Below are positions 7,536-16,552 of a stretch of DNA of 49,996 nt, piece by piece. Each line of letters starts with the position of its first letter. Position 1 is the stretch's first letter. The notes under the pieces were generated by a model, which saw only the letters and a program-made list of their open reading frames with translations, was not told where the DNA came from and made no database searches. Source of the stretch: Leptospira sp. (GTDB taxonomy: Bacteria > Spirochaetota > Leptospiria > Leptospirales > Leptospiraceae); assembly GCA_009991425.1 (NCBI GenBank), contig JAACWH010000041.1:1-49996 (forward strand). Reading direction: 5' to 3'. The position numbers were made by a program, and so were the translations under genes.

Positions 7536-9248
7536 TTAAGAGTTAGGAGTAATTGTCTTAATTAAAGTTAAATCAGACCTTTTGAAGACTTTGATTGTCG
7601 TCTTAGCCGATCCTTTGCCTTTTCCAGTAACGTAGATTTTATCTTTGAAAAATGTGATTTCCGAATTTTCTTCAACAGGATCGGAAGATCGAATATCTAA
7701 TGCTAAATCTGGTTTAAATCTAGATAAATGATAGTTGCCCTCGAATTTTTCTATAACATGAATCTTATCTTCAGTATAGATCATAGGAGTTCTCCAGAAT
7801 ACATCAGAAACATCTGATTGTTTCACAACCTTCAAGGTATTTGTATCTAGAAGGATGAGTTTATGCTTTCTATCATCAACTTTATCACCCTCATAACCAA
7901 GAACTAGAATACCTTGGTTCTTCACTTCTACAAATTCCTTAGAGCAAATGTTTGTATATGGACTTTTGAAAAGCGCATCATCCTTTATTGGATCAATTGC
8001 CCAAAGTTCATTTGAATAGTGACCATCAGTGTCATATTTAATGAACTTCATGAAAATGATTTTATCTCCTATTACATTTTCACTTTTCTCTTCTTTTTTC
8101 TGAAGTTCTTCTTTTACTTTCGCAAGCTCTTCTTTAACTGCTTCTACTTGATTCTCTGAAGTAGGTTTGGTTGCAGGCTTATCAGCGGTTCCTGAAGAAG
8201 AATCAGATGAAGTTGAACTTCCTGGAGTTTTAGATTCTTCTTTTTTAGCAATACTTTCTTCTTTCTTATCTAATTGTTCTTTTGTTTCAGCTACTTGTTT
8301 CTTTTCTTCTTCAACTTTCTTTTGAGCTTCTTGTACTTTCGCTACTTCTTTTTGTTTCTCTTCAATCTTAGTTGCATTCTTAACTGGATCTTTATTCAGT
8401 TCTTGCAATTCTGCTTCAGCTTTGTTTAATGCTTGCTTGTTAGCATCTTCTTGTTTTTTAAGATCTTGTTCTTTCTTCGCTAGTTCTTCTTTCTTTGCTA
8501 CAACTTGCTTTTTCTCTTCAGCAAGTTTATCTTTTTGAAGCTGATCCATTTTATCCTGTTCAGCTTTCATTTTTTCTTTCGTGTCTGGATCTTTTTCTTT
8601 ATCTACTAACTTTCCAACCTCATCTTCCAATTCATCCGTAGTCACATCTGAGCCACTGTCTTTAAGAACATTGGAAACAATAGGAATGATTATTTGAGTT
8701 TTTCCAGGCCAATTGCGGTAGCTGGTATCAATACCGATTTTGTTTTTATCTAATTTGGAATTTAGTTCTGCTGTGTATTTTTTATTAAAGAAATCAGGAT
8801 CTTTTCTATGTGCTGCGTTGTAATATAAAACATACAATGCAAGAGTATCAGAATTCGCTTCTGAATATTGAAACGATCTTTCGATATAAGCCGCTAGAAT
8901 ACGAACTATTGAATTGATATGATCAAAGCTTTGGCTATCAGAAATGCTTAATACATCCGCTCCAAATTTATTATCATCTCCTGGAAGGACGCGAGTTATA
9001 CTGAATCCATCAATTTCTGAAACTGATTTAGGATTCTTGGTAATTTGTTCAGAAAGTTTCTTTCCTTTGTCTGTATTTTCTTGAATAATTTCAGCACTTG
9101 CTTTTTTTAAAGAACGGTTTTGAAATTGAATTTTCTTTGATGATTTAATTTCTTTCATGCCAAGAGGTGCCTTCGACTGAGAAAGCAAAGGCAGGCTTAA
9201 AAAGGAAACGATTAGAATTGCGAAAAAGCTAGATTTTTTATTGAACAT
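7536..9248 (-). CDS. P83/100-family exported coiled-coil protein
   Basis: This 570-residue protein resembles the P83/100 antigen family known from Borrelia and other spirochaetes. A signal peptide (MFNKKSSFFAILIVSFLSLPLLSQS) is followed by a globular N-terminal part (about 30-210). Next is a long Lys/Glu/Gln-rich coiled coil (about 215-345), then a Ser/Thr/Pro-rich linker (SSTSSDSSSGT and following), and a C-terminal beta-rich domain of about 180 residues. That last domain has repeated strand patterns such as KIIFMKFIKYDTDGHYSNELW and HKLILLDTNTLKVVK, suggesting a beta-propeller-like fold. The ATG has GAGGA just upstream. It stands alone and ends at the shared terminator. The family is periplasmic or outer-surface associated; the molecular role is not known. 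It is one of the better markers of spirochaete origin in this window. Confidence 0.8.
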   Translation of the reverse strand: MFNKKSSFFAILIVSFLSLPLLSQSKAPLGMKEIKSSKKIQFQNRSLKKASAEIIQENTDKGKKLSEQITKNPKSVSEIDGFSITRVLPGDDNKFGADVLSISDSQSFDHINSIVRILAAYIERSFQYSEANSDTLALYVLYYNAAHRKDPDFFNKKYTAELNSKLDKNKIGIDTSYRNWPGKTQIIIPIVSNVLKDSGSDVTTDELEDEVGKLVDKEKDPDTKEKMKAEQDKMDQLQKDKLAEEKKQVVAKKEELAKKEQDLKKQEDANKQALNKAEAELQELNKDPVKNATKIEEKQKEVAKVQEAQKKVEEEKKQVAETKEQLDKKEESIAKKEESKTPGSSTSSDSSSGTADKPATKPTSENQVEAVKEELAKVKEELQKKEEKSENVIGDKIIFMKFIKYDTDGHYSNELWAIDPIKDDALFKSPYTNICSKEFVEVKNQGILVLGYEGDKVDDRKHKLILLDTNTLKVVKQSDVSDVFWRTPMIYTEDKIHVIEKFEGNYHLSRFKPDLALDIRSSDPVEENSEITFFKDKIYVTGKGKGSAKTTIKVFKRSDLTLIKTITPNS

Positions 9249-9352
9249 TTTATCCTCAAACTGTTAACATTTTAACGATAAATTGATTCTGAAAAGCAAA
9301 AAAAAATGATTTCAATTGCCTTTTTAAGTGTTTTTCCGATCCTATAAATAAG

Positions 9353-10447
9353 ATGGAAGTTTCAACCAACCAAATTTTCAATTTTAACGCAGGACCTGCT
9401 ATGCTTCCTGCTCCAGTAATGCAGATAGCCCAAGAAGAATTTCTTAACTATAGAAATTCCGGCATGTCTGTTATGGAAATGAGCCACAGAGGTGGGTATT
9501 TTCAGGAAATTTTGGACAGATCACTAATTAATATTCGAAAATTATTGAATATTCCTGATTCTTATGAGGTAATCTTTTGCTCAGGAGGAGCCACAGCTCA
9601 ATTTACATCCATTCCTATGAATCTTTTGGATGAAAATGAAACTGCTGCTTATTCTTTAACGGGAGTTTGGTCAAACAAAGCATACCAAGAAGCGAAAAGA
9701 TTTTATCCGAATGTAGTTTCTATCTTTGATGGTAAGCTTAGTAATTTCTCTGAGATTCCCGAATTAACTGATCTCTCTATTCCCAAAAATTCTAAATACG
9801 CATATATCACTTCGAACAATACTATCTATGGAACAAGATATTCTCGATTTCCAAAATTATCAATTCCACTGATTGCTGATATGACTTCTGATATCCTTTC
9901 TAGAGAACTAGATGTATCTTCCTTTGGGGTTATCTTTGCTGGTGCCCAAAAAAATATTGGCCCCTCTGGACTAAGTATTTGCATAATTCGTAAGGATCTA
10001 TTGCATGAAAGAAAGTCTGCTATCCCTGTAATTTTGGATTGGCGAGTTACTGCTAAAGCAGGATCACTTTATAATACTCCACCAACTTATTCCATTTATA
10101 TGGCAGGTTTGGTATTTGAATGGCTCTTGGAAATGGGTGGTCTTTCTAGCATAGAGAAGATCAATGAGAAAAAGGCATCCTTAGTTTACAATGCCTTAGA
10201 TGAATCTGAATTCTACCGAACCTTTGTACCCCAAGCTAACAGATCAATTATGAATGTAGTTTTCCATCTAAAAGATTCTAATTTGGATTCCAAATTTGTA
10301 GAAGAATCAGAAAAGTATGGCCTAATTGGTTTGAAAGGATATAGAGATGTTGGTGGTATGCGTGCATCCATTTACAATGCTATGCCATTAGAGGGTGTAG
10401 AAAGATTGGTTAGCTTCTTAAAGGATTTCGAAAAGAGATGGGCTTAA
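9353..10447 (+). CDS. serC: Phosphoserine aminotransferase
   Basis: SerC is a PLP enzyme that converts 3-phosphohydroxypyruvate and glutamate to phosphoserine in serine biosynthesis; the same enzyme also serves pyridoxine synthesis in many bacteria. The protein has 364 residues, normal for the family. It shows the N-terminal NFNAGPAMLP, the SGMSVMEMSHRG motif, FCSGGATAQF in the phosphate-binding region, TGVWSNKA, and the PLP lysine Lys200 in AGAQKNIGPSGL. The ATG directly follows a TATAAA-like box (9343-9348), so the leader must be very short. The gene overlaps the next one by 10 bases and appears to head a run with a small secreted protein, rpiB and a LamG-like protein. Confidence 0.93.
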   Translation: MEVSTNQIFNFNAGPAMLPAPVMQIAQEEFLNYRNSGMSVMEMSHRGGYFQEILDRSLINIRKLLNIPDSYEVIFCSGGATAQFTSIPMNLLDENETAAYSLTGVWSNKAYQEAKRFYPNVVSIFDGKLSNFSEIPELTDLSIPKNSKYAYITSNNTIYGTRYSRFPKLSIPLIADMTSDILSRELDVSSFGVIFAGAQKNIGPSGLSICIIRKDLLHERKSAIPVILDWRVTAKAGSLYNTPPTYSIYMAGLVFEWLLEMGGLSSIEKINEKKASLVYNALDESEFYRTFVPQANRSIMNVVFHLKDSNLDSKFVEESEKYGLIGLKGYRDVGGMRASIYNAMPLEGVERLVSFLKDFEKRWA

Positions 10448-11049
10448 TTTTCCTTTTTCTAATTTCGATAAGCTCTAGTATCCAACCCCTACTTTCTCAA
10501 ACAATTTATTTCCCAGGTAAAATGGAAGACTCACTTCGCCGTAAAATCACAGCCTGTGAATCTAAACCGATTTCTAAATTTGAATACAAACAATCAGATT
10601 TCTACCAAGAGTCCTTGAAGAAAACTTTTTCTATAATTTCGAAGAGATCAAAAATGGAAGGAAAGACTCGTATGGATTCCATTCAATGTTTGCATAAATT
10701 GAAACTAAGTAAAGATGAGAAAAAATTGGTATCATCCGCATTACAAGATCTTTTCGATGTTGAGATCCTTCTCTACCAAAACTACTTAAAGTGGATCCAA
10801 GCTGAACAAGGTTTGGATGCGAAATCTTTTGAAAGTTTTTTCCAAAGTCGCTATGACCTAATGATATTAATTCAAACAAAGACCTTGTCTCTTTGGAAAT
10901 CAGAAGATCCTGATGATTTGAAAGATGGAGAAAGGGATTTATCGAATTTGTACCAATCTGTCCACCGTTCTTATTTTGATGTAATTTATGGATTAGATCC
11001 AGTTGAAAAAGAAAGATATTTTCAAATTAAACAAGGAAAAAAGCAATGA
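10438..11049 (+). CDS. Exported protein of unknown function
   Basis: This protein of 203 residues begins with a hydrophobic signal (MGLIFLFLISISSSIQPLLSQT) and is otherwise helical and charged, with two cysteines early in the mature part (ACESKP and IQCLHK). I do not recognise a family. Its start overlaps serC by 10 bases and its end overlaps rpiB by 4 (ATGA), so it is probably translated in step with two metabolic genes although it is exported. A lipid anchor is unlikely because no cysteine follows the signal. Confidence 0.6.
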   Translation: MGLIFLFLISISSSIQPLLSQTIYFPGKMEDSLRRKITACESKPISKFEYKQSDFYQESLKKTFSIISKRSKMEGKTRMDSIQCLHKLKLSKDEKKLVSSALQDLFDVEILLYQNYLKWIQAEQGLDAKSFESFFQSRYDLMILIQTKTLSLWKSEDPDDLKDGERDLSNLYQSVHRSYFDVIYGLDPVEKERYFQIKQGKKQ

Positions 11050-11495
11050 AGGAAAAAATTGGAATCGCAAGTGACCATGGTGGATTTGAGCTCAAAGAAA
11101 TATTAAAAGAAGAACTAAAAAAACATTCTGAAATGGTAGATTTAGGAACTCATTCCCAAGAATCGGTGGATTACCCACAGGTTATAGGTTCAGCCTGCCA
11201 AAGTCTTTTAGAGGGAAAGGTGGATCGCTTGGTTGTTCTCTGTGGCACTGGAATTGGAGCATCCATTATTGCGAATCGATACAATGGAATTAGAGCAGCA
11301 CTTTGTCATGATGAATTTACTGCTGAAATGTCTAGAAGACACAACAACTCAAATGTGCTAGTCCTAGGTGGAAGAATTTTAGGAAAAGACCTAGCGATTC
11401 GAATTTTAGAAAAGTGGTTGAACACAGAATTCGAAGGTGGTCGCCATGAAAAAAGAATTCTCATGATAGAGGAAATTAGTAAAGCGTCTAAGTAA
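11046..11495 (+). CDS. rpiB: Ribose 5-phosphate isomerase B
   Basis: RpiB/LacAB-family isomerase of 149 residues, interconverting ribose 5-phosphate and ribulose 5-phosphate in the pentose phosphate pathway. Marks seen: IGIASDHGGFELK at the N-terminus with Asp10 and His12, the active-site Cys66 in VVLCGTGIGAS with Thr68, NRYNGIRAALCHDEFTAEMSRRHN with His99, and the C-terminal GGRHEKRI. Cys66 and His99 fall at the same numbers as in the E. coli enzyme. The ATG overlaps the preceding stop as ATGA and has a GGAAAA ribosome site in the upstream gene. Confidence 0.92.
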   Translation: MKEKIGIASDHGGFELKEILKEELKKHSEMVDLGTHSQESVDYPQVIGSACQSLLEGKVDRLVVLCGTGIGASIIANRYNGIRAALCHDEFTAEMSRRHNNSNVLVLGGRILGKDLAIRILEKWLNTEFEGGRHEKRILMIEEISKASK

Positions 11496-11504
11496 TAACA
11501 ATAT

Positions 11505-13181
11505 ATGAAAAATGTTAGCTTTGCAATCTCGTTTCTTTTTATAATTGGGATGGGAAACTATCTTGGATCTGCTCCAGCGTTGAAAAATCAATCTTATTTG
11601 GAAAATGAAATTCAATGGGAAGATCTAAAATTGCAGAATTTAAAGATTGAACTAGATGGCAAAGGTCGCAAAGTTCTAAGTCTTTCACCCAGATCCATTC
11701 ATTCATCCTTAATTGAACTGGATTTTGAAGGGAAAAATAGTCCTGGGAATTTAGATAGTAGCAACCAATTTAGAGGTAAACATTCTGCTAGATTCAATGG
11801 AAAGTCTGATACCATAGAAATTCCTAGGGGCAAATCCAGTTTATTTCTAGAACCAGAGGTTCGTGAACCTTTTTACATTTCCTTTTTTATAAATCCATCT
11901 TCTCAATCTGGCTCCACGACTATTTTAAACAAATCAATCTATAGATCAGGGCAAGAATTTGGTTTTAGATTGAATCTCGAGCAAGGAATATTAGATCTAT
12001 GGATTGATAGAATGATTCTTACCGAATCAAATGCAAGACTTTCTACCAAATTATCATCCATTCATGGAATTCCTTCCAGAAAATGGAGTCATATTATATT
12101 AGAATTTTCTCCAGCAGATAATCAGATTATTTTATACATCAATGGATTGGAAACTGCAAGATATGATGGTCTTGCCAATCCAAAAGATCGAGTAACAGGT
12201 TTTAGTTTTCATTCAGATGATACTTCCTCTTTATTTCTTGGTAAAAATTTCTATGGCAACATGGATGAATTTCTTATTGCTTCTGGCTCAGCAAATGCAA
12301 ATAAATTATTTAGTGAATACAATGCAGTGGATTTTAATCTCGATTCAAAGTTAGTATCACAAACTTTAGGAATCGGACTATCACCCGTATATAAATCACA
12401 ATTCAGTCATTCCTATTTAAAGAAGTTCTCAATGGAAGCCCAAGAACCTAAAAATTCTATCCTTGAAGTATGGTTTCGATCCTCGTTAAATTCATTTGGT
12501 GCTTATGATTCAGATTATAAAAAAGGTCTAGAATGGAAAAGACTCAAAAACAATGAGATAGAAGATATTTGTTCCAGCCAAAATGCAAAATCTGAAACCG
12601 AGAATCCTTGCTTCCAATTCTACCAATGGAAATTTGTTCTTCGAGCCGATCCTGATGGTTTAACTTCGCCTAGACTTTCTAGTTTCCGTTATAAAATTAA
12701 TTACAACCTACCACCAAAACAAGTAACAGGGCTTATTTATAATAAATCTGCTTCTAACTTAGAAGAACCTAAAATTTGTATGACTTGGATTGCAAGTGAA
12801 GAATCGAATGTTTGGAATGGTGGTGGTTATATCTTATACTACGGCTTCAAAGAAAATGATGTAGCTGGAACTATTCACTACCACAATGCGAATAATCGAA
12901 AGAACGACTTACCTACTTCTTCTGAAAAATTAAATCTCAAAGACGATAGCAAATCAACACGAGTTAGTATCATCCAATCTTGCATAGATAATACAATTTT
13001 AAGTAAAAATGCAGAAACGATTGATCCTGAAAAGAACCTTCCTTTTTTAAGACCAGGGATAACTACTTACTTTTGGGTTTCTGCTACTAATTCTTTCTGG
13101 TCTGAAAATGGTCCTGGTAAAGATCAGGAAGGCCCAAAATCAAAACCTATTTCTGTTACGATTCCAACGAAAGGTCAATAA
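11505..13181 (+). CDS. Exported LamG/concanavalin-like domain protein
   Basis: A signal peptide (MKNVSFAISFLFIIGMGNYLGSAPA) precedes a 558-residue mature-type surface protein. Residues about 65-270 have the pattern of a LamG-like jelly roll: SARFNGKSDTIEIP, FYISFFINPSS, ILNKS, WSHIILEFSPADNQIILYINGLETA and FLGKNFYGNMDEFLIAS. The C-terminal third, from about 400, looks like a fibronectin type III-like domain (PPKQVTGLIYNKS, ICMTWIASEESN, TTYFWVSATNSFW). Such proteins usually bind carbohydrate or matrix proteins, but the ligand is not evident. It follows rpiB by 9 bases, and its last 26 bases overlap the convergent PIN-like gene, leaving no room for a terminator. Confidence 0.72.
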   Translation: MKNVSFAISFLFIIGMGNYLGSAPALKNQSYLENEIQWEDLKLQNLKIELDGKGRKVLSLSPRSIHSSLIELDFEGKNSPGNLDSSNQFRGKHSARFNGKSDTIEIPRGKSSLFLEPEVREPFYISFFINPSSQSGSTTILNKSIYRSGQEFGFRLNLEQGILDLWIDRMILTESNARLSTKLSSIHGIPSRKWSHIILEFSPADNQIILYINGLETARYDGLANPKDRVTGFSFHSDDTSSLFLGKNFYGNMDEFLIASGSANANKLFSEYNAVDFNLDSKLVSQTLGIGLSPVYKSQFSHSYLKKFSMEAQEPKNSILEVWFRSSLNSFGAYDSDYKKGLEWKRLKNNEIEDICSSQNAKSETENPCFQFYQWKFVLRADPDGLTSPRLSSFRYKINYNLPPKQVTGLIYNKSASNLEEPKICMTWIASEESNVWNGGGYILYYGFKENDVAGTIHYHNANNRKNDLPTSSEKLNLKDDSKSTRVSIIQSCIDNTILSKNAETIDPEKNLPFLRPGITTYFWVSATNSFWSENGPGKDQEGPKSKPISVTIPTKGQ

Positions 13182-13560
13182 TTTTCATCCACTTACTTGG
13201 TTTAGCCTGACCTTTCCAAGTAATGATAGAATCCATTCCGCGATTTATTGCAACGCAGATTTCTATACCTTCCAATCCCTGCCCGCCTAAATCTGATGAA
13301 ATTTGTGAATACAACTTCAAATCATCGTTTGTAACGGGAAATATTTCATCACAGAGAATTCCTGATTGATTCAGAAATTCTTTCTGGTCATTTTGATTAG
13401 AGAGAGACTTACCTTGGATTATTTCAAAAAGGGATAATGCTGTTGTATGAAACTTATGGTGATCTTGGATAGATGATTCAAGCTTTTTTAGTAAAACTTT
13501 GGAATTATCATCTGAATTCAAAAGACTTTTCAATATAGATACCGAGATTAAATGTTTCAT
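13156..13560 (-). CDS. Degenerate PIN-like protein, possible former toxin
   Basis: This 134-residue protein follows a ribbon-helix-helix gene with the junction TGATG (stop and start share one base), as in many toxin-antitoxin pairs. Its outline fits a VapC-type PIN domain. There is an N-terminal strand and helix (KHLISVSILKSLL), a central TTALSLFEIIQG like the conserved TxxElxxG segment, then FPVTNDDLKLYSQIS, and a C-terminal GIEICVAINRGMDSIITW like the DalIAAtAlehG.plvT segment. The first catalytic Asp of PIN nucleases is replaced by Ser in LISVS, and the third Asp seems to be Glu, so nuclease activity is doubtful. Similarity is from pattern only and was not checked by structure comparison. 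It overlaps the convergent LamG gene by 26 bases. Confidence 0.5.
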   Translation of the reverse strand: MKHLISVSILKSLLNSDDNSKVLLKKLESSIQDHHKFHTTALSLFEIIQGKSLSNQNDQKEFLNQSGILCDEIFPVTNDDLKLYSQISSDLGGQGLEGIEICVAINRGMDSIITWKGQAKPSKWMKIIDLSLES

Positions 13561-13763
13561 CAGATTGAAGATTGGTTTCCTAATTCATAAATTTTCTGAA
13601 GAGCTCTCAATTTATCGGCAATCGATTTATGAGTAATTTCATTTTGGACAGAAACTCTAACTAATTCACCAACAGACATTCCCCTTAGGTTTGCATTATG
13701 CTTAAGTAACATCAGCTCTTCATCTGAGAATAGGATTGTAAATCTTTTATCTATCTTAGACAT
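13560..13763 (-). CDS. Ribbon-helix-helix (CopG-like) DNA-binding protein
   Basis: The 67-residue product has the MetJ/Arc/CopG outline: a short N-terminal strand (KRFTILFSDEEL), a first helix (EELMLLKHNANLRG), the turn MSVGELVR and a second helix, with a C-terminal helical tail (SIADKLRALQKIYELG) that could hold the partner protein. It lies immediately before and overlaps the PIN-like gene by one base, so it is probably the antitoxin and autoregulator of a VapBC-like pair. It sits 13 bases after the TPR gene, so it may also be read from the promoter of that leftward run. Confidence 0.65.
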   Translation of the reverse strand: MSKIDKRFTILFSDEELMLLKHNANLRGMSVGELVRVSVQNEITHKSIADKLRALQKIYELGNQSSI

Positions 13764-13776
13764 ATTTAATCCTAAA

Positions 13777-14367
13777 TCAATCTTCCACGTTCAGTTCTTT
13801 TTCTGCCTGATAGTAACGTCGCCAAGAATTCTGTGCATCTACAGATTGCCCCATAGAATCATATATAGCTCCAATATTATAGTAAGCATCTGTTATAGTA
13901 AAATCTTTTTTAACAGATTTTCCAAAGAGCTTAATCGCTTTTTCTTTATTCCCAGAAAACCATTCTGCAGTTGCCCAATGAAAATACCATTTTCCTAAAC
14001 TTGGATCTCTGGGGCGAACACTTTCAAATACTCGAATATTCTCTTCAAACAATTTCGCACTATGACCATAATTCGCTTTGATCGCCTTCCACTTTTCCGA
14101 TCTTGTATAATTGTCCTCTTCCCTGGAAGGGATAGGAAGATCTTCTTTCATGAGTAAGGCTTGGGCATAAACCAATCTCATATAGATTTCTGCTGGTTGG
14201 ATTTCTAAATACCTCTCTAAATAAGGAATAGATTCAGAATATTTTCCTTCCTTAAATAACTCATAAGTCTTGGCTCTAAGTTCTTTTGTAAGTCGTCCTT
14301 TTTCAGAAGGAAGAATTGAAAAAGCAATAAGGAAAAAACTAAAGATAAAGAAGGATATTTTCGCCAT
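13777..14367 (-). CDS. Exported TPR-repeat protein
   Basis: The protein has 196 residues. A signal peptide (MAKISFFIFSFFLIAFSILPSEKG) is followed by TPR-like helices: YELFKEGKYSESIPYLERYLEIQPAEIYMRLVYAQALL, then KWYFHWATAEWFSGNKEKAIKLF and DAYYNIGAIYDSMGQSVDAQNSWRRYY. TPRs act as protein-binding scaffolds; the partner is unknown. The start overlaps the end of the upstream 380-residue gene by 29 bases, indicating one transcript. Confidence 0.75.
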   Translation of the reverse strand: MAKISFFIFSFFLIAFSILPSEKGRLTKELRAKTYELFKEGKYSESIPYLERYLEIQPAEIYMRLVYAQALLMKEDLPIPSREEDNYTRSEKWKAIKANYGHSAKLFEENIRVFESVRPRDPSLGKWYFHWATAEWFSGNKEKAIKLFGKSVKKDFTITDAYYNIGAIYDSMGQSVDAQNSWRRYYQAEKELNVED

Positions 14368-15481
14368 AGGTTGGATATATTTTTGTGTTTATTTTCACAC
14401 TGAGACTATCTAGTTCAGCTTGGTCGATTATATAATCGGAATGATCTTTATCTCCGATTAATAGAAAAGTATCTATATTCAATTCCATTAATTTTTCTCT
14501 AGAATTAAGAGCTTTCATGAGCTTACTAATAAATTGCCTTTTTAGAAAATAAACATTTTCGGTTTCTGAATAATTCTCAATTTTAATGATATGAGAAAAA
14601 GAGGAAGTTGACCTTTCTCCTACAAAGGATTTAAATAAATAGATGCTATGAGTAAGCATGTCATTGGTAACAGCGTTGCTGTTTACTCTTTTATCTCGGT
14701 AATTGGCAAGACCTGGAATCAAATTATGCAATTTCGATTGAATCATTTGTATCCATCTTGGTGAGATTTCATTGGTATCAATTTCAACTTCTTCTTCTGA
14801 TTTCTTAAGTAGATCTTGCTTTGGAATAAAAGCAACTAAACAGGCATCGATACCAGGTTGATTCAAAAAGAAAAATAAAATTTTGCCAAATAGATTAATC
14901 GATTCAATAGAAAACTTCTTGGCAAAAAATGGATCCAAAGTTAATTCTGGAGTTATTTCCAATTCAAAAAAATTATTCTCTCCCAATTGGACAAAAGGAT
15001 CATTTTTTAAAAAAATAAAATTTGTTCTCGTTACAGAATCAAGTCCTGTAGACATTTCACAGAAATAAGCTTGCGAATCATAAGAAAGAAAATACCAACC
15101 AAAATGTTCTACACCGATTCTATCCAATAGAAAACTTGAGTATTTCATGATGGATGATTCCTGAGTTCCAGCTCCTTCGCTGTATAATGACATGAGTGTT
15201 TTAAATTCTTCTTGCTTGGAAGGTTCTATTAGATCTGAGAATATAGTTCTAATCCTGCAAGGGCTTGTTGTGGATTTAGGATTATTGTGATTAGGTGATT
15301 CACTTTTGATGAATTGATCAGACTCATTACTAGACGGATTTGTAACTTTTTGAACTAACTCTTTTAATTCTGGATTAAAGATAGCCGATCTTTTCGATTC
15401 TAATTCTGTATCCACCTTAGAATCTTGAAAATATTCGCGGATTCGTTTTGGTGAAATTATTTGAAAAGGAGTGGATTTCAT
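14339..15481 (-). CDS. Cytoplasmic protein of unknown function
   Basis: The 380-residue product has no signal peptide and no membrane segment, and I recognise no family. The first 100 residues are polar and low in complexity (PSSNESDQF, PNHNNPKSTTSP). The rest alternates strands and helices; segments such as LLDRIGVEHFGWYFLSYDSQAYFCEMSTGLDS and ACLVAFIPKQDLL recall GAF-like sensory folds, but this is only an impression. It is the first gene of a leftward run with the TPR, ribbon-helix-helix and PIN-like genes. The ATG at 15481-15479 is preceded by a divergent intergenic region of 105 bases shared with the metalloenzyme gene. Confidence 0.6.
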   Translation of the reverse strand: MKSTPFQIISPKRIREYFQDSKVDTELESKRSAIFNPELKELVQKVTNPSSNESDQFIKSESPNHNNPKSTTSPCRIRTIFSDLIEPSKQEEFKTLMSLYSEGAGTQESSIMKYSSFLLDRIGVEHFGWYFLSYDSQAYFCEMSTGLDSVTRTNFIFLKNDPFVQLGENNFFELEITPELTLDPFFAKKFSIESINLFGKILFFFLNQPGIDACLVAFIPKQDLLKKSEEEVEIDTNEISPRWIQMIQSKLHNLIPGLANYRDKRVNSNAVTNDMLTHSIYLFKSFVGERSTSSFSHIIKIENYSETENVYFLKRQFISKLMKALNSREKLMELNIDTFLLIGDKDHSDYIIDQAELDSLSVKINTKIYPTYGENILLYL

Positions 15482-15586
15482 CTTAGTCTTACTTACTTTA
15501 TTTAGTGATATAGCATACTCGCAAGCGAATTTCTTTTTAAGAAATAGATTGTATTCTATTTTAACTCAGTACATAGTCTAATTACT

Positions 15587-16549
15587 ATGATTTTTTATGT
15601 ATTTTTGGATGGAATTGGTTTTGGTGAGAAAAACTCAGATAAAAACCCTTTCACCAGATTTCCAACACATGTTTTTAGTCCCCTTTCAGGTAATTCTTCC
15701 TCTGAACCTCGCATTCGCTATGTTGAGACCGACGCTAACATGGGAATTTCAGGTCTTCCCCAAAGTGCAACAGGACAGACAGCTTTGTGGACTGGATTCA
15801 AAGCTCCCATTATTCTTGGGCGGCATTTAAGTGGATTTCCAAGCTTTACTTTAAAGAAAATCATCGCTAAACATTCTATGATCAAAATTCTGAATGAAAA
15901 TGGGGTCTTGAGCGATTTAATCAATTGTTATACACCTGCTTTTTTTAAAAAGTTTGGCCCCACTGCTAGACATCTTTCTGCATCAACCCTGATTCAAATG
16001 GCATCTAGTCGAGAATTGAAAACTTTGGATGATCTTAGGGAAGGAAGAGGCATCTACATGGATATCACACATGAGTTTTTGCGCAAAATGAATTATGACT
16101 TGATTCCTGAATCAGATCCTGTGATGGATCTACGAGATCCCTATGAAGTTGGTAAATCCATCCCTTCTAAGTTTAGTCATTATGGTCTATGTATCTATGA
16201 ATATTTTCTAACCGATAAAATTGGACATGATCAGAATTGGGAACTAGCAGAAAAAAGCATTGCCATACTTGAGAAATTTATCCTAGGTTTTCTGGATGGA
16301 ATGAATCCAGCAGAAGATACTTTGATACTTACGTCCGATCATGGAAATATGGAAGACTTAAGCGTAGGAACCCATACTAAAAATCCTGTTCCGACTATGT
16401 TGTCTGGAAAATTTGCAGTAGAACTAGAAAAGTCAATCAAAAACCTAGCAGATATTCCGCCTAATATATATAAATTGCTAAATCTATCTAAAGCCTATGA
16501 AAGCTGGGAAAGTTCTAATTTTCATGAGCATAGAATCGAAGCAATATAA
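15587..16549 (+). CDS. Alkaline-phosphatase-superfamily metalloenzyme, phosphoglyceromutase-like
   Basis: The protein of 320 residues has the two-metal core of the alkaline phosphatase / cofactor-independent phosphoglycerate mutase superfamily. Visible parts are Asp8 in YVFLDGIG, a probable nucleophile region LPQSATGQTALWTG (residues 57-70), TDKIGHDQNW, and the C-terminal metal ligands in SDHGNMEDLS and GTHTKNPVPT. It is shorter than true GpmI (about 510 residues) and lacks a clear insert domain, so it is not the glycolytic enzyme. Related short proteins are annotated as metalloenzymes without a known substrate. It is cytoplasmic and alone; 3 bases separate its stop from the end of the convergent TPR gene. 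Confidence 0.75.
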   Translation: MIFYVFLDGIGFGEKNSDKNPFTRFPTHVFSPLSGNSSSEPRIRYVETDANMGISGLPQSATGQTALWTGFKAPIILGRHLSGFPSFTLKKIIAKHSMIKILNENGVLSDLINCYTPAFFKKFGPTARHLSASTLIQMASSRELKTLDDLREGRGIYMDITHEFLRKMNYDLIPESDPVMDLRDPYEVGKSIPSKFSHYGLCIYEYFLTDKIGHDQNWELAEKSIAILEKFILGFLDGMNPAEDTLILTSDHGNMEDLSVGTHTKNPVPTMLSGKFAVELEKSIKNLADIPPNIYKLLNLSKAYESWESSNFHEHRIEAI

Positions 16550-16552
16550 TTA

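Noticed and set aside
15519..15528. Short palindrome TCGCAAGCGA in the divergent gap before the metalloenzyme gene
   Set aside because: Arms are only four bases and it is not repeated elsewhere that I saw; chance is likely.
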